A DNA stretch of 64,000 nt from JANXAZ01 sp964504655 (lineage in GTDB: Bacteria > Pseudomonadota > Alphaproteobacteria > Geminicoccales > Geminicoccaceae), in the NCBI GenBank assembly GCA_964504655.1, contig CAZDFD010000012.1:1-64000 (forward strand). Direction: 5' to 3'. Every line of letters starts with the position of its first letter. The stretch's first letter is position 1. The position numbers and the translations under genes are program-made. The notes below the pieces were generated by a model. It did no database searches and was not told the origin of the DNA. It was given only the letters and a program-made list of their open reading frames with translations. Below, piece by piece: positions 34,537 to 41,843 of the stretch.

Positions 34537-35111
34537 GCAGCGGGCTCGACCGCCGCGAGCTCGTGGCCCGCCTCGTCGCCCGGCGCGGCGAGGCCGTGCT
34601 CGTGGCCGGCCTCGGCGCGCCCGCCTGGGATCTGGCCGCGGCCGGCGACGATCCCCGCCACGTCCATCTCTGGGGCGGGATGGGCGGGGCGTTCGCGCTC
34701 GGCCTCGGGCTCGCGATCGCCCGGCCGGAGCGGCGGGTGGTAGTCCTGACCGGCGACGGCGAGGCGCTCATGGGGCTCGCCTCGCTCGCCACGATCGCGG
34801 CCACGGGTGCACCCAACCTCGCCCTCCTGGTGCTCGACAACCGGGTCTATGGCGAGACCGGCGGCCAGCCGACCGCGACCGCGGCCGGGGTCGATCTGGC
34901 CGGGATCGCCGCCGCCGCGGGCTTCGCCGGCACGCTGCGGCTCGAGGCCCCCGAGCGGACCGGCGAGGCGTTGGAGCTGCTGCTCGCCGCCCCGGGCCCG
35001 GTCCTGGTCCAGGCCCGGATCGAGCCGGGCCCGAAGCCGCTCGTGCTTCCCCTCAAGGACGCCGTCGCCGCGAAGCTCCGGCTGCGCGCCGCCCTCGACC
35101 TCGAAGGTTGA
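34533..35111 (+). CDS. Thiamine diphosphate-dependent decarboxylase, beta subunit (ComE-like)
   Basis: A 192-residue protein equal to the PP domain. It has VHLWGGMGGAFALGLGLAIARP, the ThDP/Mg motif GDGEALMGLASLATIAATGAPNL...DN (the GDG-X25-N pattern) and GETGGQPTATAAGVDLAGIA. It pairs with the alpha subunit to form the active decarboxylase. Its last 59 bases overlap the 3' end of the convergent antitoxin-like gene at 35053. Confidence 0.82.
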   Translation: MSSGLDRRELVARLVARRGEAVLVAGLGAPAWDLAAAGDDPRHVHLWGGMGGAFALGLGLAIARPERRVVVLTGDGEALMGLASLATIAATGAPNLALLVLDNRVYGETGGQPTATAAGVDLAGIAAAAGFAGTLRLEAPERTGEALELLLAAPGPVLVQARIEPGPKPLVLPLKDAVAAKLRLRAALDLEG

Positions 35112-35898
35112 GGGCCGAGGCGTGCTCGCTCGCGCTCTCCTCAAAGAGGGAGCCCTGCCGCGCGGCTTCGGGGGCGGGCGTCGGCTCGCTCGCCGGGGCC
35201 TCGCCCGACACGACCGCTCGATGCTCCCCCCGGAAGCGTGCCGGGTCCATGACCACCGCCTCGAGCGCTTCGCGCCCACCGAGCCGCTGCAGCAAGGCCA
35301 GGAAAACGGCCGCGGCGCGCGCTTGGCAGTTCAACGAGCGGGCCGGGTTGAAGGCGATGTCGGTGAACGCGTCGTGCCCCGCGAGCTGGTCGGCGAGATC
35401 GGGCCGGCGCAGAAGGGCACGAACGTAGAGCCAGTCGTAGAACGCGGTCTGGCTCTCCACCGGCCAGTCCTCCGCGCCGTAGCGGAATGCGACCGGCTTC
35501 TTGCGTTCCCCCGTCTTCGGGTCGAGCAGGCGGGGATCGCTGCGGGCTTCCCGGCCCGGTCGCCCGTAGAGATCGGTGAACGGTCCCTCCCCCTCGCCGA
35601 ACACTTTCGAGCCCTGGAAGACCGATTCGACCGTCGAGGGCAAGCGGTCCGGGCCGTCGACCTCGAGAATGAACGCGCTCATCTCGCGCCCGAGCTTCAA
35701 GGGCGAGGCCGAGGAGATCTCGAGCGGGCGCTGCACGCCGAGGTCGCGGCGCGCCGCCGCGTGCAGGGCTTCGATGGACTTTTGTTTCTGGGAACGCGAC
35801 AGGCCGGGGTGCCAGTCGAAGGTGACCGCGACCTCGCGGATGCGCCAGGGCGCTTTCTCCGGAGGCAGGAAGACGGGTCGCTCGGCCATGGCGTGCAT
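35053..35898 (-). CDS. NADAR-type antitoxin (DarT-associated)
   Basis: A 281-residue soluble protein. The start (MHAMAERPVFLPPEKAPWRI...) and the segment VAVTFDWHPGLSRSQKQKSIEALH match, from memory, the DarT1-associated NADAR antitoxin family, and TVESVFQGSKVF resembles the NADAR ADP-ribose-binding motif (EHYFQAxKF). NADAR proteins remove ADP-ribose from guanine bases. The C-terminal 50 residues are low-complexity Arg/Glu/Ala. It starts 12 bases after the toxin gene stop, in a toxin-antitoxin order. The 3' end overlaps the convergent decarboxylase gene by 59 bases. ATG at 35898 or 35889 could start it. Confidence 0.7.
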   Translation of the reverse strand: MHAMAERPVFLPPEKAPWRIREVAVTFDWHPGLSRSQKQKSIEALHAAARRDLGVQRPLEISSASPLKLGREMSAFILEVDGPDRLPSTVESVFQGSKVFGEGEGPFTDLYGRPGREARSDPRLLDPKTGERKKPVAFRYGAEDWPVESQTAFYDWLYVRALLRRPDLADQLAGHDAFTDIAFNPARSLNCQARAAAVFLALLQRLGGREALEAVVMDPARFRGEHRAVVSGEAPASEPTPAPEAARQGSLFEESASEHASALNLRGRGRRAAGASRRRRP

Positions 35899-35910
35899 CC
35901 GGCTCGGGAA

Positions 35911-36960
35911 TCAATGCAGGTTTCGGTGATCGGACCTTTTCTTGAACATGGCTGGGCTGTAGTGGAGACGAAAGCCGTGCTCGCACTTCCCGTTCTCGCT
36001 CCTGTTGTTGACGAGCGCGCGGAGGAGATACTGCCTCGGGATGCATTCTCGAACCAGGACCTCGGCCTGGGGATCACTAGGAGCGAATTTCCCTACGTCC
36101 GGGGAGCGTATTCCGTGGAACATTTGCTCCAGGGCTGCCGGGCTCCGCAGTTCTTCCTCCGGGATGTCGTGGAAGCATTTGTTGGCTGCATTCGTCCGGA
36201 AGAAAAGGCAGTCACGTTCCCAGAGAACGCGAGGATCGATTTCAAACACGACCCAGTCGCCCACGTCGATCATGCCCTGTCGTTTGCTGTAGAACATAGT
36301 GTGATTCGGTAACGATATCGAGACAGAAATCCATTCGTGTCGTCCATCGAGCCGAAGCGGATCCGTGTAGCGATAGGGAACGCATCTTTCCTCGAGCTCG
36401 CTTTTCGCCAGAAGGCCCAACTCGCCGATCGACGCCAGATTGTCGCGGGGGGTGAAATGGACGAGCCTCTCGATGCTGCGGCGGCGAGCGATCTCCTGGA
36501 CCTCCTCGCGTCGTCGATCTTCGGGCGTGCGGCGCCGCGGAGCATTTCCAATCAGGACCACCGGCGGCGCCGGCCGAGTCGGTACCCCTGTAGGCGCGGC
36601 TTCGACACCCCTCGCTTCCGGCGGACGCGCCGCCGTCGGAGAGGTTCGCGCCGGGGGGCGGGCGATCTTGCGTGCGTTCGCTCCGCGCTCCGCAGGCTCG
36701 CGAACCGGCGAAGATGCGGTGTCCGGCAGGGCTGCCCTTGCAATCGCGGGCACCAGCCCTTGCGGCGGCTGGAGACGATCGCCCGGAGGTTGCGCGCCCG
36801 GCCCGGCCGGTCGGCCGTCGCGTCTGCGATCGAGTAGCCGTAACGTCCGCGAAGCATGATCGCGGAACGAAGACAGGAAGCTGCTGTCGCCGGTCGACCC
36901 GGAGCGCAGAGATCGAGCGGGCCTCCATACTAAAATAATCAGCAAAGCCAAAAGAAGCAT
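35911..36960 (-). CDS. Membrane-anchored DarT-like DNA ADP-ribosyltransferase (DUF4433)
   Basis: A 349-residue protein in three parts. Residues 1-17 are a hydrophobic anchor (MLLLALLIILVWRPARS). About 20-160 is an Arg/Pro/Ala linker without structure. From about 160 a DUF4433/DarT domain begins: RLVHFTPRDNLASIGELGLL (NAD pocket), a Tyr/Arg segment WISVSISLPNHTMFYSKR, and DPQAEVLV carrying the predicted catalytic Glu. DarT toxins add ADP-ribose to DNA bases. Base composition is clearly lower in GC than the flanks, a sign of transfer. The ATG at 36960 is chosen over TTG at 36969. Confidence 0.75.
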   Translation of the reverse strand: MLLLALLIILVWRPARSLRSGSTGDSSFLSSFRDHASRTLRLLDRRRDGRPAGPGAQPPGDRLQPPQGLVPAIARAALPDTASSPVREPAERGANARKIARPPARTSPTAARPPEARGVEAAPTGVPTRPAPPVVLIGNAPRRRTPEDRRREEVQEIARRRSIERLVHFTPRDNLASIGELGLLAKSELEERCVPYRYTDPLRLDGRHEWISVSISLPNHTMFYSKRQGMIDVGDWVVFEIDPRVLWERDCLFFRTNAANKCFHDIPEEELRSPAALEQMFHGIRSPDVGKFAPSDPQAEVLVRECIPRQYLLRALVNNRSENGKCEHGFRLHYSPAMFKKRSDHRNLH

Positions 36961-37154
36961 TTCGACCAAGAGTCGAACTCGCTCGCGTTATTCGAACGGA
37001 CACCATCGGTGCGCTCGAGACGGGTGTCAAGTCGCCGTTCCGTGCGAACGAGCCGCGGTTCGCGCCTTCTCGCCGACCGCTCACAGCCGGCCGCGTGGCC
37101 GGGCGTTGTGCCGGGAGCGGGGCGGGTGCTAGGGCGGAGGCGGGGAGGTGGGCG
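36961..37154. other. Intergenic region between toxin module and ThDP gene
   Basis: About 190 bases separating the divergent module and the next block. The left part is AT-richer (CGCGTTATTCGAACGG) and contains a short repeat of TTCGA in both orientations; it should hold the toxin promoter on the minus strand. The right part is GC-rich and ends with GGGGAGGTGGGCG, the ribosome-binding site of the gene at 37155. Confidence 0.5.
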
Positions 37155-38834
37155 ATGGCCGAGGCCCGTTCGGGTGCCCGCTGGCTCGCCGAGGCGCTGG
37201 CCGGGGCCGGGGTGGATCACGTCTTCTTCGTGGACGCGATCCTCCGCCGCACGTTGATCGAGCTCGAGGGGCTGGGCGTGCGGCGGGTGCTCGCCCATTC
37301 CGAGAAGGCCGCCGCCTACATGGCCGACGGCCATGCGCGGGTCGCCGGCCGGCCGGGGGTCTGCCTCGCCCAGTCGGTCGGTGCCGCCAACCTCGCCGCG
37401 GGCCTGCAGGACGCCTTCCTGCACCGCGCGCCGGTGATCGCGCTCACCGGCCGCAAGCCGGCCGCCTTCCAGCACCGGAACGCCTACCAGGAGATCGACC
37501 ACGACGGCCCGTTCGCGGCGGTGACCAAGGCGCGCGCCCGGGTCGAGAGCCCGGCCGAGCTGCCGCATCTCCTCCGCCTCGCCTTCCGCGAGGCGAGCGA
37601 GGGCACGCCGCGGCCGGTCCATCTCGACCTGCCCGGGCTGCAGGGCGAGATCCTGGAGACCGCGACGCTCGCCGAGTCGCCGGCGATCGAGCCGCGCCAC
37701 ACCCGGGTGCCGGCCCGCCGCCCGCCGCCCGACCCGGCCGAGATCGAGGCCGCGGCGCGGGCGATCGCGGCGGCCGAGCGGCCGGTGCTGGTGGCCGGCG
37801 CCGGTGCGGTCCTGGCCGGTGCCGGTGCGGCCCTGCGCAGCTTCGCCGAGGCCGGGCCGATCCCGGTCGCGACCTCGCTCGGTGCCCGCGGCGCCCTGCC
37901 GACCGCCCATCCGCTGCACATCGGCGTGGTCGGCACCTACTCGGCCCCGCCCGCCAACCGGCTGGTCCACGCGGCCGACCTCGTGGTCTTCGTGGGCTGC
38001 CACACCGGCGACCAGCCGACCCAGAACTGGACCGTCCCGCCGCCCGGCCGCGCGGTCGTCCAGATCGACGTCGACCCGCGCGAGCTCGGCCGCTGCTACC
38101 CGGGCGCGGTGACGGTCCTGGCCGACCCGGCGCGCGCACTCGAGGCGCTGCGCACGGCCCTCCTCCCAGGGGCCGCCTGGCGGGCCTGGGCCGAGCGGGC
38201 GGCCGCCGAGGTCGCCGCCTGGCGGGCGGACGTGGCGCCGCTGCTCGCCTCGGAGGCGGTCCCGATCCGGGTCGAGCGGCTGTGCGCCGAGCTCTCCGCC
38301 CTCCTCCCCGAGGATGCGATCCTGGTGGCCGACACCGGCTATTCGGGGGTCTGGACGGGCACCCTCGTCGAGCTGCGCTCGCCCGGCCAGACCTATCTGC
38401 GGGCCGCCGGATCCTTGGGCTGGGCCTTCCCGGCGGCACTCGGCGCCCGCTGCGCGGCACCCGGACGGCCGGTCGTCTGCTTCTGCGGCGACGGCGCCTT
38501 CTACTACCATCTCCCCGAGCTCGAGACCGCCCGGCGGCTCGGGCTCGCGGTCGTCGTGGTGGTCAACAACAACTCGGCCTTCGGCCAGGGGCTCGTCAAC
38601 GTCCACCGCCTGCAGGGCGGACGGCCCGGCGATCCGGACGCGATCGTCCGCTTCGGCCCGACCGACTTCGCCGCGGTGGCGCGGGCGTTCGGCGTGGAGG
38701 GCCTCCGGGTCGAGCGGCCCGAGGCGATCCGCCCCGCCCTCGAGCGGGCACTCGCGCTCGGCGGTCCGGTCGTGGTCGACGTCGTGACCGACCCCTGGCC
38801 GCGCGCCCCCGAGCCCTGGATCCCGCCCGCATGA
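37155..38834 (+). CDS. Thiamine diphosphate enzyme, acetolactate-synthase-like large subunit
   Basis: A 559-residue three-domain ThDP enzyme. The PYR domain has VDHVFFVDAIL and the ThDP-activating Glu in LAHSEKAAAYMADGHAR; the central domain includes RPVLVAGAGAVLAG; the PP domain shows CFCGDGAFYYHLPELETARRLGLAVVVVVNNNSAFG (GDG...N motif). No regulatory small subunit is nearby, and no FAD-specific motif is obvious, so a decarboxylase or carboligase other than anabolic acetolactate synthase is likely. ATG at 37155 has GGGGAGGTGGGCG before it. The stop overlaps the next start (ATGA). Confidence 0.8.
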   Translation: MAEARSGARWLAEALAGAGVDHVFFVDAILRRTLIELEGLGVRRVLAHSEKAAAYMADGHARVAGRPGVCLAQSVGAANLAAGLQDAFLHRAPVIALTGRKPAAFQHRNAYQEIDHDGPFAAVTKARARVESPAELPHLLRLAFREASEGTPRPVHLDLPGLQGEILETATLAESPAIEPRHTRVPARRPPPDPAEIEAAARAIAAAERPVLVAGAGAVLAGAGAALRSFAEAGPIPVATSLGARGALPTAHPLHIGVVGTYSAPPANRLVHAADLVVFVGCHTGDQPTQNWTVPPPGRAVVQIDVDPRELGRCYPGAVTVLADPARALEALRTALLPGAAWRAWAERAAAEVAAWRADVAPLLASEAVPIRVERLCAELSALLPEDAILVADTGYSGVWTGTLVELRSPGQTYLRAAGSLGWAFPAALGARCAAPGRPVVCFCGDGAFYYHLPELETARRLGLAVVVVVNNNSAFGQGLVNVHRLQGGRPGDPDAIVRFGPTDFAAVARAFGVEGLRVERPEAIRPALERALALGGPVVVDVVTDPWPRAPEPWIPPA

Positions 38835-39787
38835 GCGGCTTCGACGAGGTAGCCGTGCTCGGCGCCGGGACGATGGGGCACGCGCTGGCCCTGGTCCATG
38901 CGCTGGCCGGCTGCCGGGTGCGCCTCCACGATGTCCGCCCCGAGGCGCTCGAGCGGGCCTCAGGCCTGATCGCGGCGGCTCTGGCCACGCTCGAGGAGGC
39001 GGGGGCGGTCGACGGTCCGGCGGCCGCGGCGGCGCGCGCGCGGATCGAGCCCGCGCCGACCCTCGAGGCCTCGGTCGCGGGCGCCGACCTCGTCGTCGAG
39101 ACCGTGGTCGAGGACCGCGAGGTCAAGCGGGCGGTCTACGCGCAGGTGGCGGAGCACGCCCCACCGCAGGCGATCCTCGCCTCCAACACCTCCTATCTCG
39201 ACGTGTTCCCCCTCCTGCCCGAGGCGCTCCGGCCGCGCGCCGCGATCGCGCATTGGTACACCCCGCCCTACATCCTCGACCTCGTCGACCTCGTGCCCGG
39301 GCCGGCGACCGGGCCGTCGGTGCTCGACCGGCTCGAGGCCTTCTACCGGGCGATCGGCAAGCGGCCGGTGCGCTTCGCGCGGATGCTCGAAGGCTACGTC
39401 GCCAACCGGCTGCAGGCCGCGATGACCGCCGAGATCGTCCGGCTCCTGGACGAGGAGGGGATCGCGCCCGAGGTGATCGACGGCTCGATCCGGCATGGGC
39501 TCGGCCTCCGCCTCCTGCTCCTGGGTCAGCTCGAGAAGTCCGACTACACCGGCCTCGAGCTCGTGGCCAAGGCGCTCGCCAACCGCTCCTACACCCCGCC
39601 CGAACCGAAGGCGCGCTGCCGCACCCTCGATCGGCTCCTGGCCCAGGGCCGGACGGGCGTGCTCGCCGGCCGCGGCTTCTTCGACTATGGCGGCCGGCCG
39701 GCCGTGGAGCTGTTCCGCGAGCGGGACCGCAAGCTCCTGGCGCTCAAGCGGGCCTGGCGGGCGATCGAGGAGGGGAGGGGTCCGTGA
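38831..39787 (+). CDS. 3-hydroxyacyl-CoA dehydrogenase-family oxidoreductase
   Basis: A 318-residue NAD-dependent dehydrogenase. The N-terminal domain starts VAVLGAGTMGHALALVHALAG, then VVETVVEDREVKRAVYAQV and SNTSYLDVF (catalytic Ser/Asn region); the C-terminal helical domain has FARMLEGYVANRLQAAMTAE. It is shorter than typical hydroxybutyryl-CoA enzymes and lacks a thioester-specific partner nearby, so a hydroxy-acid or L-gulonate/carnitine-like dehydrogenase is also possible. Overlaps both neighbours by four bases (ATGA and GTGA). Confidence 0.75.
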   Translation: MSGFDEVAVLGAGTMGHALALVHALAGCRVRLHDVRPEALERASGLIAAALATLEEAGAVDGPAAAAARARIEPAPTLEASVAGADLVVETVVEDREVKRAVYAQVAEHAPPQAILASNTSYLDVFPLLPEALRPRAAIAHWYTPPYILDLVDLVPGPATGPSVLDRLEAFYRAIGKRPVRFARMLEGYVANRLQAAMTAEIVRLLDEEGIAPEVIDGSIRHGLGLRLLLLGQLEKSDYTGLELVAKALANRSYTPPEPKARCRTLDRLLAQGRTGVLAGRGFFDYGGRPAVELFRERDRKLLALKRAWRAIEEGRGP

Positions 39788-40548
39788 TCACGGCCGATCT
39801 GCGCGGCAAGGCGGCGCTCGTGACCGGCGGCGCCTCGGGCATCGGGCTCGCCACCGTCGAGCGGCTGGCCCGGGCCGGGGCGCGCGTCGCGCTGAACCAT
39901 CTGCAGGTCGACCCGCGCGGTCCCGAGGCGGCGCTGCGGCTGCGGGCCGAGGGGCTCGACGTCCTGGCCGTGCCGGGCTCGGTCGCGGTCGCGGGCGAGG
40001 CCGAGGCGATGACCCGGGAGGCGATCGAGCGGCTCGGCCGGCTCGACTATCTCGTCAACAACGCCGGCACCGCCGCCACCGACCGGCCGATCCCGCCGGC
40101 CGAGCTCGAGCGGATCGACGAGGGCTTCTGGAAGGCGATCCTCGAGACCAACCTGTTGGGCGCCTTCCGCTGCACCCGTGCCGCCGCCGCCGCGCTTCGG
40201 GCCGGCGGCGGGGCGGTCGTCAACATCGCCTCGGTCGCGGGCCTCGGCCGGCAGGGCAGCTCGATCGCCTACGGCGCCTCGAAGGCGGCGCTGATCGACC
40301 TCACCCGCGGCCTCGCCCGGGCCCTCGCCCCCGAGGCGCGGGTCAACGCGGTGGCCCCGGGCCATGTCGACAGCCCGTGGACCGCCGGCTGGCCGCAGGC
40401 CTGGAAGGAGGAGGCGACCCAGAAGGCCCTCCTCAAGCGCCGCTGCCAGCCCGAGGATATCGCCGAGGCGGTCTTCTGGCTCTTGGCCGGCGCCCGCATG
40501 GTGACCGGCCAGGTGCTGGTGGTCGACGGCGGCCTCACCCTCGGCTGA
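39784..40548 (+). CDS. Short-chain dehydrogenase/reductase
   Basis: A 254-residue classical SDR. It has the TGxxxGxG cofactor motif (ALVTGGASGIGLATVERL), NNAG (LVNNAGTAATD), and catalytic Ser-Tyr-Lys in VNIASVAGLGRQGSSIAYGASKAAL. It oxidises or reduces a hydroxy group, probably on the product of the dehydrogenase beside it. The start is GTG at 39784, overlapping the previous stop. It converges on the next gene with a six-base gap. Confidence 0.85.
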   Translation: MITADLRGKAALVTGGASGIGLATVERLARAGARVALNHLQVDPRGPEAALRLRAEGLDVLAVPGSVAVAGEAEAMTREAIERLGRLDYLVNNAGTAATDRPIPPAELERIDEGFWKAILETNLLGAFRCTRAAAAALRAGGGAVVNIASVAGLGRQGSSIAYGASKAALIDLTRGLARALAPEARVNAVAPGHVDSPWTAGWPQAWKEEATQKALLKRRCQPEDIAEAVFWLLAGARMVTGQVLVVDGGLTLG

Positions 40549-40554
40549 GGCCCG

Positions 40555-41526
40555 TCAGGCCACGAAGCGGCCGCCGCGCTCGTCCTCGAGGTGCTGGCGG
40601 ATGATCGCCTCGACGTCGCGGTCGACGGGGAAGCCGAGCGCCAGGCCGCGCTCGGGCGCGAAGGACCAGGGGATCGAGAGGACCACCCGGCGGATCAGCG
40701 GGTCGGGCTCGTAGGTGATCCGGCCGGTCACGCCGGGGCCCGCGATCCGCCCGAGCGCCGCGATCTCCTCGGCCACCGTGAAGGCGATGCCGGGCAGGAG
40801 CAGCGAGCGGTCGCGGCCGAGATCGCCCTCCTCGAGCCCGGCGGCGTGCAGGAAGGCCTCGACCACGGCGCGCGGCGACAGGCAGTACATCTTGGTGTCG
40901 ACCGGCACCGGGCAGTTGGCGCCCTCGCCGTTCAGGGGCTCGCGCACGATCGAGGAGAGGAAGGTCGTGGTGGCGAGGTTCGGCCGGCCCGGGCGGACCA
41001 CGATCGTGGGCAGCCTGAGGCTCGTGCCCAGGACGAAGCCCTTGCGGTGGTAGTCGGCCACCAGCCGCTCGCCCATCGCCTTCTGGTTGCCGTAGGAGCT
41101 CTGCGGGGTCAGGTGCGTGCTGTCGGTGATCGGCTCCGGCAGGTCACCGCCGTAGACCGCGCAGGAGGAGGCGAAGACGAAGATCGGCCGCCGGCACAGA
41201 TGCCGGGCCGCCTCGAGCAGATGGCGGGTGCCGTCGAGGTTGACGGCGTAGCCGAGCTCGAGGTCGGTCTCGGCCTGCCCGGAGACCACCGCCGCCAGAT
41301 GGAAGATCGCGTCGAAGCCGCCCTGCGCCCAGGCGAGGACCGTGCCGGAGCGGGTGATGTCGCCGGTCCGCACCTCGACCCGCGGATCGTCGAAGCCCTG
41401 CGCCGGGACCACGTCGACGAGGCGGATCCGCTCGATCGGCCGGCCGAGCAGCGTGCCCCGCTCGAGCAGGGCCCGGGCGAGCCTGGATCCGATGAAGCCG
41501 GCCCCGCCCGTGATCAGCACCCGCAT
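40555..41526 (-). CDS. denD: NAD-dependent epimerase/D-erythronate dehydrogenase-like
   Basis: A 323-residue extended SDR. It has MRVLITGGAGFIGSRLARALLERG, the aspartate-rich strand IRLVDVVPAQGFDDPRVEVRTGDI, the catalytic SSYGNQKAMGERLV and the C-terminal ERGLALGFPVDRDVEAI. The overall pattern resembles D-erythronate dehydrogenase (DenD), which oxidises erythronate at C2. Erythronate/threonate degradation would fit the ThDP and dehydrogenase genes that converge on it, but kinase and decarboxylase partners of the known pathway are not visible here. Confidence 0.72.
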   Translation of the reverse strand: MRVLITGGAGFIGSRLARALLERGTLLGRPIERIRLVDVVPAQGFDDPRVEVRTGDITRSGTVLAWAQGGFDAIFHLAAVVSGQAETDLELGYAVNLDGTRHLLEAARHLCRRPIFVFASSCAVYGGDLPEPITDSTHLTPQSSYGNQKAMGERLVADYHRKGFVLGTSLRLPTIVVRPGRPNLATTTFLSSIVREPLNGEGANCPVPVDTKMYCLSPRAVVEAFLHAAGLEEGDLGRDRSLLLPGIAFTVAEEIAALGRIAGPGVTGRITYEPDPLIRRVVLSIPWSFAPERGLALGFPVDRDVEAIIRQHLEDERGGRFVA

Positions 41527-41843
41527 CGCCGCCTCCCCTGGCTCCGCGCCGGGCTCCTAGCAGCGCCGACGCTGGTCGAGAAGGGCCGGGCGCGGGCCCC
41601 GGCGCAGCGCCCGGATCGCAACCTTTGGTTAAGGAAAGCGTGGCAGAGACGGGGCGACCGGATCGCGGGGACGGGTGCGTGCGGCAGCTTCGAGCACTTC
41701 TCCGCTGCTTGGTGGTGCTGGTGTCGCTCCTCGCAGCGGCGGCGGTCGGACCCTGGCCGGCGGCAGGGCAGCCCCTGCCGGCCCCGGCATGGTCGCCGGC
41801 GCCCCGAGCTGGTAGGCAGCCCCTCGACGGAGGGGAGGCTGCC
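41527..41843. other. Intergenic region, divergent, with in-frame signal-like extension
   Basis: About 315 bases between denD (minus) and the sarcosine-type dehydrogenase (plus). It includes an AT-richer segment at about 41618-41640 (CAACCTTTGGTTAAGGAAAGC), a likely promoter zone. The frame of the downstream gene stays open through it: from GTG at 41679 it would add a signal-peptide-like helix ending AAAAVGPWPAAGQ before ATG at 41844. The ATG at 41844 has GGAGGGGAGG before it and is preferred. Confidence 0.5.

Noticed and set aside
35108..36312. Plus-strand open frames over the toxin-antitoxin module.
   Set aside because: They lack start signals and recognisable domains, while the minus-strand genes have DarT- and NADAR-like motifs and proper spacing.
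36440..36859. A plus-strand ORF of about 139 residues over the toxin linker.
   Set aside because: It is antisense to the Pro/Arg-rich linker of the DarT-like gene and has no ribosome-binding site or familiar motif.
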